Shown here: one piece after another, positions 1 to 10,131 of the stretch
Numbering within the stretch: the first letter of the stretch is position 1
Layout: each line of letters starts with the position of its first letter
NCBI GenBank assembly: GCA_913061205.1
Contig: CAJXVL010000005.1
Span: forward strand, 1 to 32,205
Length of the DNA stretch: 32,205 nucleotides
Direction: 5' to 3'
Origin: an uncultured Flavobacteriaceae bacterium
Lineage (GTDB): Bacteria > Bacteroidota > Bacteroidia > Flavobacteriales > Flavobacteriaceae
Notes under the pieces: generated by a model
What the model was told of the DNA's origin: nothing
What the model saw: the letters and a program-made list of their open reading frames with translations, nothing else
Databases searched by the model: none
Position numbers and translations under genes: made by a program

Positions 1-488
1 GCATAAAGTATAAAGCTAACTGAATGTTTTGTTTTATTAAGTATATTTCAACACTTTTTTACTCATACCCTTTTATTTTTTAGCGGAAATCGTGATGTGC
101 TTCGCAGTTCATTGCTGAAAAAGTATTCAAAAAATCAAGGCTTACGAAACTTTATTTAAATTTTTCATTCGATTTCTAAATTTCAGAAAACGCTAATGGT
201 TTTATCGTTAATATTTTAATCCGTTTTGCTCAGACAGCCTGAAATTTTTAATGAAATACTCATTTTAAATTTTACGCTAAAGTTACGGTATGCCTTTTTC
301 CTTCTATGACACCTAGTGCATTTATTGTTAAATGGCAGGTTTTAAAGCAAAATACTCGTCTTTGTAGGAATCTCATAATTAGGAGCGTCATCCTCGCGAA
401 CGTGGGGATCTCTTGACTGAGTATTACAGGGGTACTGTTGAAGTGATTGAAGATTGGTGAAAAAATAAAAAATTAAATCATTATCTCA
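1..488. other. Non-coding region at left edge
   Basis: I see no convincing coding sequence: stops are frequent in all frames and no protein family is recognisable. The stretch is AT-rich except for 360-430, which is locally GC-richer and contains a hairpin (separate entry). The lrp gene ends at 489, and no clear intrinsic terminator (GC stem plus T-run) lies just beyond its stop. The region may contain degenerate dispersed repeat sequence, but one window cannot show this. Confidence 0.6.
390..409. repeat. Imperfect palindrome resembling a dispersed intergenic repeat
   Basis: The bases ATCCTCGCGAACGTGGGGAT form a stem of eight pairs (two of them G-T) around a four-base GAAC loop. The surrounding 365-415 is much richer in GC than its flanks. 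Short elements of the form GTCATCCTCGCGAA...GGGGATCTC are familiar as dispersed intergenic repeats in flavobacterial genomes. That resemblance is from memory and no second copy is present here. Confidence 0.35.
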
Positions 489-965
489 TTAATTAATTAC
501 CTCATCGTCTAATGAAATTGCTGTGGTATGCTTCACTTCACTAATCATAAATGTACTATGCGTGCTCCCAATATGATCAATTGATGTTAGTTTTTTAACC
601 ATAAACTCTCTAAAAGCTTCCATATCTTTTACTAATACTTTTAACAAGTAATCAAAGTCACCACTAATATGATAACATTCCAAGACTTCTTTTAATTGAG
701 TTACTTCTTTTTCAAATTTAATTACATAATCTTTAGAATGTTGCACTAATTTAATATTACAAAAAGCAACAAAACCCAGGTTGATTTTGTTTTTATCTAA
801 CAAACAAACACTCTTTTTAATGACTCCTGTCCGTTCCAATTTTTTGATCCGTTCATAGACTGCTGTCACCGAAAGATTCAATTTCAAAGATAGTTGTTTG
901 TTGGTTTGCTTACTGTCTTCTTGAAGGTATCCCAATAAATTCTTATCAATACTGTCTAATGCCAT
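489..965 (-). CDS. Lrp/AsnC family transcriptional regulator
   Basis: The 158-residue protein has the length and layout of the Lrp/AsnC family. An N-terminal winged helix-turn-helix (about residues 4-60, with QLSLKLNLSVTAVYERIKKL as the recognition region) precedes a RAM/ligand-binding domain (about 65-150, containing the typical YHISGDFDYLLKV segment). Such proteins are dimeric or octameric DNA-binding regulators that sense amino acids. It starts at ATG 965 and is divergent from a methionine gamma-lyase-type gene. In this family the target is often the divergent neighbour, so I infer that it controls the lyase in response to methionine or a related amino acid. No -7 element is obvious for this gene itself. 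The family is certain; the ligand is inferred. Confidence 0.9.
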   Translation of the reverse strand: MALDSIDKNLLGYLQEDSKQTNKQLSLKLNLSVTAVYERIKKLERTGVIKKSVCLLDKNKINLGFVAFCNIKLVQHSKDYVIKFEKEVTQLKEVLECYHISGDFDYLLKVLVKDMEAFREFMVKKLTSIDHIGSTHSTFMISEVKHTTAISLDDEVIN

Positions 966-1070
966 ATGTTGATTTTTTTTCTAAATGAAATAATATTTTA
1001 AGCAATCTAATGAAATATATATTATTATTTTTAAATTTTATAGATTTATTATCTGATTTATACAATATCA

Positions 1071-1102
1071 ATTGATTTTTAAACTACTAAATAGTATTTT
1101 TG
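1071..1102 (+). promoter_or_regulatory. Housekeeping-type promoter of the lyase gene
   Basis: TATTTTTG at 1095-1102 is a perfect match to the Bacteroidota -7 element TAnnTTTG. ATTG at 1071-1074, 20 bp upstream, is a 3/4 match to the -33 TTTG. A 10-bp palindrome ATCAATTGAT (1067-1076) overlaps the -33 position and could be a regulator site. The -7 element abuts the upstream ATG at 1103, so transcription should begin after that codon; this supports translation from ATG 1130. Confidence 0.55.
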
Positions 1103-1129
1103 ATGTATCAACATAATAATAACAATATC

Positions 1130-2329
1130 ATGAAAAACAAACCAGCTAATAAAATTCAAGACTTACAATACTTCGGTGAATTTGGTGGGGTAAATCCTTC
1201 CATTTCAGATTCTGCAACCTATACATTTCTTTCAGCAAAAACGATGCTTGATACTTTTGAAGGACAATCAGAAGGTTGTCATTTATATTCAAGACATACC
1301 TCACCGAGTAATTTATATTTAGGAGAAGCACTTGCTGCAATGGAATTTACCGAAACCGCTAATGTTGCTGGTTCTGGAATGGGCGCTATTACAAGTACTT
1401 TACTACACTTTTGTGGCGCTGGAGATCATATTGTTTCAAGCAGAACCATCTATGGAGGAACCTATGCATTCTTAAAAAACTTTGCTCCAAGATTTAATGT
1501 CAATACTCATTTTGTAAATATTACAAAATTAGAGGAGGTGGAAGCTGCTATTAATGAACATACAAAAGTTATTTATTGTGAAGCGGTTAGCAATCCCTTA
1601 TTAGAAGTTGCAGATATTAGAGGATTGGCAGCGCTTGCAAAAAAACACAACTTAAAGTTACTAGTAGACAACACTTTTTCACCTATGATTATCTCTCCTC
1701 AAAAATTAGGAGCAGATGTGGTGCTACATAGTTTAACAAAATTTATTAATGGTACCAACGATACTATGGGAGGTGTTGTTTGTGGCTCTCAAGAATTAAT
1801 TAATGCAATGCGCAGCGTTATTGATGGTTCAGCAATGCTTTTAGGCCCTACTTTAGATAGTGTAAGGGCAGCATCAATTTTAAAAAATATGCGCACGCTT
1901 CATATTCGGATAAAACAGCACAGTAAAAACGCAGGTTATTTAGCAGAAGGCTTTGAAAAATTAGGATTAAAAACCGTATATCCAGGTTTAGCTTCACATC
2001 CGAGTCATGAATTGTTTAAAAGCATGATGAATGAAGAATATGGTTTTGGTGGCTTGCTAACTCTTGATGTTGGTTCCCTTGCCAAAGCAAATGAATTAAT
2101 GGAAATGATGCAACAGGAAAACTTGGGATATCTTGCAGTAAGTCTAGGTTTTTACAAAACACTGTTCTCTGCTCCAGGGTCTTCTACATCTAGTGAGATA
2201 CCAGAAGATGAACAAGCAGAAATGGGTTTAACAGATGGCTTAATTCGTTTCTCTATCGGTTTGGATAATGACATCGAACGTACTTTTCAAACGATGCTAG
2301 CCTGTATGAAAAAACTTGGTATTTTATAG
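1130..2329 (+). CDS. Methionine gamma-lyase-type PLP-dependent enzyme (Cys/Met metabolism family)
   Basis: This is a 399-residue member of the Cys/Met-metabolism PLP enzyme family (cystathionine gamma-synthase/lyase, methionine gamma-lyase). Visible landmarks are the YSRHTSPS motif that contributes to the neighbouring active site, GSGMGAITSTLLHF resembling methionine gamma-lyase, VDNTFSP with the PLP-contacting Asp, and HSLTKFINGTND, whose Lys (about residue 204) should form the Schiff base. A methionine gamma-lyase would convert methionine to methanethiol, 2-oxobutyrate and ammonia. The usual TKYxxGHxD is TKFINGTND here, so exact substrate specificity is uncertain; cystathionine or homocysteine lyase activity is possible. 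I chose ATG 1130 because the promoter -7 element occupies 1095-1102. It is divergent from an Lrp regulator and followed by a terminator. Confidence 0.75.
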   Translation: MKNKPANKIQDLQYFGEFGGVNPSISDSATYTFLSAKTMLDTFEGQSEGCHLYSRHTSPSNLYLGEALAAMEFTETANVAGSGMGAITSTLLHFCGAGDHIVSSRTIYGGTYAFLKNFAPRFNVNTHFVNITKLEEVEAAINEHTKVIYCEAVSNPLLEVADIRGLAALAKKHNLKLLVDNTFSPMIISPQKLGADVVLHSLTKFINGTNDTMGGVVCGSQELINAMRSVIDGSAMLLGPTLDSVRAASILKNMRTLHIRIKQHSKNAGYLAEGFEKLGLKTVYPGLASHPSHELFKSMMNEEYGFGGLLTLDVGSLAKANELMEMMQQENLGYLAVSLGFYKTLFSAPGSSTSSEIPEDEQAEMGLTDGLIRFSIGLDNDIERTFQTMLACMKKLGIL

Positions 2330-2345
2330 ATTGAAATAAAATAAA

Positions 2346-2380
2346 ATAAAAAACCTGCAACATAAATTGCAGGTTTTTTT
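2346..2380. terminator. Bidirectional intrinsic terminator
   Basis: AACCTGCAA and TTGCAGGTT form a nine-pair stem with a six-base loop, preceded by an A-run and followed by a T-run. It lies between the convergent lyase gene and the T9SS protein gene and can serve both strands. Confidence 0.85.
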
Positions 2381-2408
2381 ATTTGAAGAATAATGAAAGT
2401 ATTCTAAA

Positions 2409-5348
2409 TTATTTAACTATTAATTTACTTGTTTTATAGGCAGTAGTTGACTGTCCTCCCATTCTAACATAATAAATACCCGCAGACATGCTTGTCATAT
2501 CAATATTTAACCTGTATACATTATCGAATTTAGGAACTCTTTTATTAAAGGCAACTCTTTGACCTAACGTATTATAAATCGCTAGAAAAACACCCTCTTG
2601 ATAATTGGTCATTAATGTGGCAACAAATTGATTATTTTCTGAAGAAGTTATAATTAAACTTGAATTGTTTATTTCATAATCTCCTACTCCTAAAGAACCA
2701 ATATTTGCAGTATAATCTTCTGTTTCACCAAATGCAATATTTTCACAAGCATCACTTGAAACAGGTCCTGTCCCACTTGCTTTAGCTCTCATTAAATGTT
2801 CTCCAATTTCAGCATTAGCAGGAACTATTAAATCCATAGTTTCTGTATAAGCTCCACTTCCTTGTCCAGCAGCAAAATGATAATTATCAACAACAACTTC
2901 ATCAGAAGTCAATAATGAATCGTCATTAAAATCAATCCATACAGTCATGTATTGATTACCATAATTTGAAGAAACTGTTAAGCTATTTGTACTTCCAGGT
3001 TCTAAATTTGCTATTAGATTAGTAAAATCACCATAACCATCTTCTTCACATGCAGAAGAATTATTAATTCCACCTATTTCAAATGAAGAAAACCCATGTC
3101 CAGCCGTACAGTTTCCGGTTGGAGCACAAATAGAATTTTCAATAATTGTAGTAATCTCATCATTTGAAGGAAATTGATCTCCACCTAACGAAGTCTTTAC
3201 AGATAAGGTATGCAATCCAACATCAGAAAAATCACCTTCTTGATCAAAAGTAAAACTCATTATTTCTTCAGCACCAATGTTTCCAGTAAAGGACTGAACT
3301 ACAGGAGTACCATCATCTAAGACATAAGCTAGATTAAATCCAGATTGAGTTATTGCTCCATAGTTTTTAACTTTTACGGTAATTGTTTCAGCACCTAAAT
3401 CTTGAGTTGATGCTGGAGTTACTATTTCATAAACCCCTACATCATTTGAAAATAAATGAGTTACTTCTATTGTAAAATCGTCATTAGGAACATAACCATC
3501 ACCCGATAAATTTGTTTTTGCTTCTATCGTGTAGGTCTGTCCTACCGTTGACATGTTAATAGTTTCTGAAAATTGATATGTAGCGGTCTCATTAGAGTTA
3601 ATCGTTCCATTAAAAGTTTCAGAAGCTACTAAAACTCCATCAAGTCTAAGTTGAACTGGGATATTAGAAACAGGATCTGGACTATAATTTCTAATGCTAA
3701 TTTCTACTAGTTCAGAATTAGTTAAAATTCCATTACTAGGCTCATTAATTGCGTTAACTCCAACATCGTTAGCGAAAGGTCCAAATACCCTGAATGAAGC
3801 TATTCGTGTTGCCCAAAAATTATTAGAAGAAAAGTAATCTGCTGTAGTCCAAAACGTAAAATTATCGGTATCCATCGTCATATGCGCATAATCACCATAT
3901 CTATTTGTATTTGTTCTTATACCTGGTCCATCAATAATAATAGTTTCAGCTAATGTCATTTGTCCCAAAGGATCTCCGTCATACCGACCAGTATACCTTA
4001 AAGAAATAGGTAATTCTGAGCTTGCAGTAGTGTATGCCATTGCGATATTCCCTTCTGCATCCATTGCTGCAGAACTCATCAAACGACTATGGCCGTCTGC
4101 TATTGAATAGGTACCTTCTTGAAATATTTCCCAAGGATTAACAGCATCGTTTCTTAATTCTATCCATCTAATACCACCAGTTTCATTTGCATCAATAAAA
4201 GTATTAAATGTAATTAGCCAAGAGTTATGATCCTCAAAAGCTCTATAATTAGCTGCAAAGGATACTATTCCTCCATGACCTGAAAGTCGTTGACTTGTGT
4301 TTGGTTGAAAAATTGCCCCATTTCCATTTCCAAAAACCTCTCCAGCATCAAATGAGTCAGTTGGTAATTCCAAGGGATCAGAAATTGTTGAATTTTCTGG
4401 TACATTCCAGTTCATGTCTATTTCCCAAACTTTTATATGATCAAATGTTATACCTGCAGCCCACGCATCATCCTGTAGGTAGGTAATATATCCTGGCAAA
4501 TCAGTATTTACTTCTGTACCTAATAGATGAGCAGGCTCTGCACTTTTTACATTTAAAGGATTAGAAATAACACCTGGCAAATCAAATAAAACTACTTTAG
4601 GGTTTGAACCACCAGCCAACATTACATCTCTTTCCATTACAAATGCAGCTGTTTTATTTAAACTAGAATAATTTGCCGTTCCGTAATAACCATCATGCCA
4701 TAATCCATAATGAGGATAGTCTGGAAAAGATCCCATGTCAAATTGATAAACATTATAAGCTCCTGTTGGATCATTGGTTTCCGAAACACCAATAGCTAGA
4801 CCAAGATCAGATCCTAAAGACCCAAACTCACTTACAAACCATCTATCTGCCAATTGATCATACATTACTATAGGATCTCCATTATTAGATGAAATTCCTA
4901 GAAAAGAACTAAGATTTACAGGACCATAAAGTAAGTCGCCTGTTTTATTAAAAATTTTAACGATAGAGTTTACAGAATGCACATAATGATTTGGACCAAC
5001 AGCACCTGTTGGATCTGGAGGTAAATAACCTGATTGACCTTGATTTGCTCCTTGAAAATTTTGGAGTATTGGCAAAGCAGTAATTCCTCCTGGTACCGTT
5101 TGTAAATTAGGAATAATAGTTACAGATGATGTGCTATTTTCTTCCTGAATTACGTTAACTTGTTGAGGAACTATCGTTATCTCACTTGAACTATAAATAT
5201 TAGGATTGTGAACTGGATAATCTCTTAAAGGTGCAGTTTTACCAATAAAAGTTCCTGTAATAACCTCCGAAGGAGTACGATCTGATTGAGCATAAATACC
5301 AGCACTTATTAATAGTGTGGCAAGAAAAAATAATTTTTTTATTTTCAT
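2409..5348 (-). CDS. Secreted multidomain protein with GEVED domain and T9SS type A sorting domain
   Basis: This is a 979-residue exported protein. A signal peptide (residues 1-20, cleaved near IYA-Q) is followed by a beta-rich region of about 500 residues of a kind common in Bacteroidota secreted proteins (GYLPPDPTGAVGPNHYVHSV near residue 110). Two CARDB/Ig-like modules follow, each starting NDVGV (about 526 and 634). A GEVED domain (about 739-883) has WIDFNDD and ends GETEDYT. The last ~95 residues form a T9SS C-terminal sorting domain (LAIYNTLGQRV, MSAGIYYVRM, ending KTSKLIVK). The sorting domain directs export across the outer membrane by the PorU-type machinery and surface attachment or release. 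The substrate is unknown; adhesion or carbohydrate binding is a guess. It is a single gene flanked by terminator and promoter, not in an operon. Confidence 0.88.
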   Translation of the reverse strand: MKIKKLFFLATLLISAGIYAQSDRTPSEVITGTFIGKTAPLRDYPVHNPNIYSSSEITIVPQQVNVIQEENSTSSVTIIPNLQTVPGGITALPILQNFQGANQGQSGYLPPDPTGAVGPNHYVHSVNSIVKIFNKTGDLLYGPVNLSSFLGISSNNGDPIVMYDQLADRWFVSEFGSLGSDLGLAIGVSETNDPTGAYNVYQFDMGSFPDYPHYGLWHDGYYGTANYSSLNKTAAFVMERDVMLAGGSNPKVVLFDLPGVISNPLNVKSAEPAHLLGTEVNTDLPGYITYLQDDAWAAGITFDHIKVWEIDMNWNVPENSTISDPLELPTDSFDAGEVFGNGNGAIFQPNTSQRLSGHGGIVSFAANYRAFEDHNSWLITFNTFIDANETGGIRWIELRNDAVNPWEIFQEGTYSIADGHSRLMSSAAMDAEGNIAMAYTTASSELPISLRYTGRYDGDPLGQMTLAETIIIDGPGIRTNTNRYGDYAHMTMDTDNFTFWTTADYFSSNNFWATRIASFRVFGPFANDVGVNAINEPSNGILTNSELVEISIRNYSPDPVSNIPVQLRLDGVLVASETFNGTINSNETATYQFSETINMSTVGQTYTIEAKTNLSGDGYVPNDDFTIEVTHLFSNDVGVYEIVTPASTQDLGAETITVKVKNYGAITQSGFNLAYVLDDGTPVVQSFTGNIGAEEIMSFTFDQEGDFSDVGLHTLSVKTSLGGDQFPSNDEITTIIENSICAPTGNCTAGHGFSSFEIGGINNSSACEEDGYGDFTNLIANLEPGSTNSLTVSSNYGNQYMTVWIDFNDDSLLTSDEVVVDNYHFAAGQGSGAYTETMDLIVPANAEIGEHLMRAKASGTGPVSSDACENIAFGETEDYTANIGSLGVGDYEINNSSLIITSSENNQFVATLMTNYQEGVFLAIYNTLGQRVAFNKRVPKFDNVYRLNIDMTSMSAGIYYVRMGGQSTTAYKTSKLIVK

Positions 5349-5371
5349 TTTTTTTTATTTTAAATTTTTAT

Positions 5372-5379
5372 CAAAAATA
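5372..5379 (-). promoter_or_regulatory. -7 element upstream of the T9SS protein gene
   Basis: On the minus strand this reads TATTTTTG, a perfect TAnnTTTG, 23 nt before the ATG at 5348. No good -33 TTTG is seen at the expected distance. Confidence 0.4.
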
Positions 5380-5612
5380 ATAAATTTAACTAAATAATAC
5401 TGTGTTTTTTCTATATAAAACATTGCCTATCAATTGGTTGCAAATTAAAAGTAATTATTTTACACATCAAGATTTATATGATGGTTAAAATTGAATAAAA
5501 ATTAAGGCATCGGTATAATATGCTATAAGTCACAAAATATTTTTCCTAAAAACGTTTCACATTTGCAAACTTCTGAGCAATATCGTAACATTACAAAACC
5601 AAATAACAAACA

Positions 5613-7079
5613 ATGCAGGACAAAAAAAATAGTTCCGAAATAGAAACTGAAGATCAAAACAGTTTTGAAAATAAAGAACTAAACATCAAGGAAGCTTTAG
5701 TTCCTGTTATTTTATTAATGGCAATGCTTGCTTATAATATTTTCTTTGTAGAAGATCAAGAATGGCTAGGAGGATATACCAATCAATTTATATTACTAAT
5801 TGCGGGAGGAATTGCAGCTTTAATAGGCTTTTTTAATAAAGTCACTTTAAAGATAATGTTACTTGAAATTTATATAAATATTAAAAGCGTTTTTATTCCT
5901 ATTATGATTTTATTTCTAGTGGGAGCACTTGCAGGCACTTGGCTTGTAAGCGGTGTTATTCCAGCGATGGTTTATTATGGGCTTCAAGTATTAAGTCCAA
6001 CTATATTTTTACCAGCTTGTGTACTTATAGCAGCTATTATATCAATTGCTACAGGAAGTTCTTGGACTACATCAGCAACAGTAGGAATCGCATTAATTGG
6101 TATTGGAGAAGCTTTGGGAATTCCTTTAGGCATGGTTGCAGGAGCCGTTATTTCAGGGGCCTATTTTGGTGATAAAATGTCGCCTTTAAGCGATACTACA
6201 AATTTAGCTCCTGCGATGGCAGGAACAGATATATTTACCCATATTAGATATATGGCAATCACTACAATACCAACCATAACTATTACTTTAATCGTTTTTA
6301 CTAGTATTAGCCTAACTATTAAAACTACTGGTGATACTGATGTTAGCAACCTTTTAAATAGCATCGATGAAACATTCAACATTACACCTTGGTTATTTCT
6401 AGTACCCATGGCAGTAATTGCATTGATATTAACAAAAACAAAACCATTAATTGCTTTGGGTATTGGCGTACTATTAGCAGCAATTTTTGCAGTGGTTTTT
6501 CAACCAGAAATTTTAAACAGTCTTTCATCTTCCTCTATCAATGCTCTTTTAAATTCTATTTTTGTGGACACTGAAATTATAACCTCAAACGAGAAGTTAA
6601 ATGAATTATTTAGTGCCGGAGGAATGAAAGGTATGTTATGGACTATATTTTTAATCATCAGTGCCATGGTTTTTGGAGGAACGATGGATGCCATTGGAGC
6701 ATTGGCTAGAATCACCAGAGTTCTTTTATCTTTAGCGACAACTGTATTTGGATTATTTGCAAGTACCGTATTTAGCTGTATCGGATTAAATGTGATTGCT
6801 AGCGATCAATATTTAGCAATTGTTATTCCTGGAAAAATGTTTAAAGAAGCTTTTGAAGATAAAGGCTTGGCACCAGAAAACTTAAGTAGAACTTTAGAAG
6901 ATGGAGGAACAGTCACTTCGGTATTAATACCTTGGAATACTTGCGGAGCATACCAATCTGGTGTTTTAGGTGTTGGAGTCGATGAATATTTTACCTATGC
7001 AATATTTAATTGGTTAAGCCCTTTCACCACACTACTATTTGCAGCATTAAGAATAAAAATTAAAATGCTTAAAGCTTGA
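5613..7079 (+). CDS. nhaC: NhaC family Na+/H+ antiporter
   Basis: This 488-residue polytopic membrane protein has about a dozen hydrophobic segments after a charged N-terminal tail of ~30 residues. The segment GDKMSPLSDTTNLAPAMAGT (about residue 184 onward), followed by HIRYM, is the family signature of NhaC antiporters. A second conserved region, ASDQYLAIVIPGKMF and ...TSVLIPWNTCGAYQSGVLGV, lies near the C terminus. It exchanges Na+ for H+ across the inner membrane, maintaining pH and sodium balance, which fits a marine organism. Some NhaC-family members exchange organic anions (malate/lactate), so the exact substrate is less certain than the family. It is monocistronic, with a terminator shared with katG downstream. 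Confidence 0.88.
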   Translation: MQDKKNSSEIETEDQNSFENKELNIKEALVPVILLMAMLAYNIFFVEDQEWLGGYTNQFILLIAGGIAALIGFFNKVTLKIMLLEIYINIKSVFIPIMILFLVGALAGTWLVSGVIPAMVYYGLQVLSPTIFLPACVLIAAIISIATGSSWTTSATVGIALIGIGEALGIPLGMVAGAVISGAYFGDKMSPLSDTTNLAPAMAGTDIFTHIRYMAITTIPTITITLIVFTSISLTIKTTGDTDVSNLLNSIDETFNITPWLFLVPMAVIALILTKTKPLIALGIGVLLAAIFAVVFQPEILNSLSSSSINALLNSIFVDTEIITSNEKLNELFSAGGMKGMLWTIFLIISAMVFGGTMDAIGALARITRVLLSLATTVFGLFASTVFSCIGLNVIASDQYLAIVIPGKMFKEAFEDKGLAPENLSRTLEDGGTVTSVLIPWNTCGAYQSGVLGVGVDEYFTYAIFNWLSPFTTLLFAALRIKIKMLKA

Positions 7080-7099
7080 TAAACATAAACGTTTTATAT

Positions 7100-7130
7100 A
7101 AAAAAGCCTACTTGATAAGTAGGCTTTTTA
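7100..7130. terminator. Bidirectional intrinsic terminator between nhaC and katG
   Basis: AAAAAGCCTACTT and AAGTAGGCTTTTT pair around a short GAT loop, with A and T runs on either side. It sits in the 77-bp gap between convergent genes. Confidence 0.85.
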
Positions 7131-7156
7131 GTATTATACAAATTGATATTCAACTA

Positions 7157-9436
<2,280 letters not shown>

Positions 9437-9439
9437 CTA

Positions 9440-9454
9440 ATCAATAAAATTGAT
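9440..9454. promoter_or_regulatory. Inverted repeat in the katG-tpx intergenic region
   Basis: ATCAAT-AAA-ATTGAT is a perfect inverted repeat with a 3-bp spacer, centrally placed between the divergent katG and tpx genes. A TTGATA direct repeat (9450-9455 and 9460-9465) overlaps it. It could be an operator for a peroxide-responsive regulator, but it does not match an OxyR or PerR box I can recognise. Confidence 0.25.
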
Positions 9455-9508
9455 AGCCTTTGATAAACATTTAATAAGAACTAATTTTAAAAATAATAAA
9501 AATAATCA

Positions 9509-9538
9509 TTTGTAAAATATTTTATATACCTACTTTTA
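9509..9538 (+). promoter_or_regulatory. Putative tpx promoter
   Basis: TTTG at 9509-9512 and TACTTTTA at 9531-9538 (one mismatch to TAnnTTTG) are separated by 18 bp, within the normal range for Bacteroidota housekeeping promoters. The element ends 23 nt before the tpx ATG. Confidence 0.4.
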
Positions 9539-9561
9539 TAATCAATTTAAAAACAAAATTA

Positions 9562-10065
9562 ATGGCAACTATAACTTTGGGTGGAAACCCAGTAAAAACA
9601 TCAGGAAACCTTCCAGAAATAAACTCTAAAGCACTAGACTTTAAATTAATAGCTACAGATCTCTCTACAAAAACCATAAAAGATTTTATTGGATATAACC
9701 TTATTTTAAATATTTTTCCTAGTGTTAATACAGCGGTATGTTCGGCTTCAGTAAGGGCTTTTAATAAAGCTGCTGCAAGTTTAAGCAACACAAAAGTACT
9801 TTGTATCTCTAGAGACCTACCATTTGCACAGGAACAATTTTGTGCAGCTGAAGGCTTAGAAAATGTTATAATGCTATCAGATTTTAAAAATGGAACATTT
9901 GGAAATGACTATGGATTAATAATGAACGATGGTATCTTTGACGGTCTACTTTCAAGGTGTGTTATTATAACTAATGAAAAAGGCAATATTACATATACGG
10001 AACAAGTTCAAGAAATAGGTGAAGAACCAAATTATGAGAAAGCACTTGAGCTTATAATGAATTAA
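9562..10065 (+). CDS. tpx: Thiol peroxidase Tpx (peroxiredoxin)
   Basis: This 167-residue atypical 2-Cys peroxiredoxin reduces H2O2 and alkyl hydroperoxides using thioredoxin as the electron donor. The peroxidatic cysteine is Cys60 in FPSVNTAVCSASVRAFN and the resolving cysteine is Cys94 in EQFCAAEGLENV, corresponding to Cys61 and Cys95 of the E. coli enzyme. The active-site Thr57 and Arg64 are retained, and the LSDFKNGTFGNDYGL segment is typical of Tpx. The canonical SLDT is SVNT here, a mild variation. Cys81 is an extra cysteine. It is divergent from katG across ~200 bp, forming a two-gene peroxide defence locus. Confidence 0.95.
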   Translation: MATITLGGNPVKTSGNLPEINSKALDFKLIATDLSTKTIKDFIGYNLILNIFPSVNTAVCSASVRAFNKAAASLSNTKVLCISRDLPFAQEQFCAAEGLENVIMLSDFKNGTFGNDYGLIMNDGIFDGLLSRCVIITNEKGNITYTEQVQEIGEEPNYEKALELIMN

Positions 10066-10131
10066 GACAAAAAGATGAGCTACCCATATATACAATAATG
10101 AACGCTAAGAAATTTAATTAGCTCTTTACTA

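Noticed and set aside
9522-9791. 89-codon minus-strand frame across the katG-tpx gap
   Set aside because: Antisense to the tpx start including its catalytic-cysteine region; no family resemblance.
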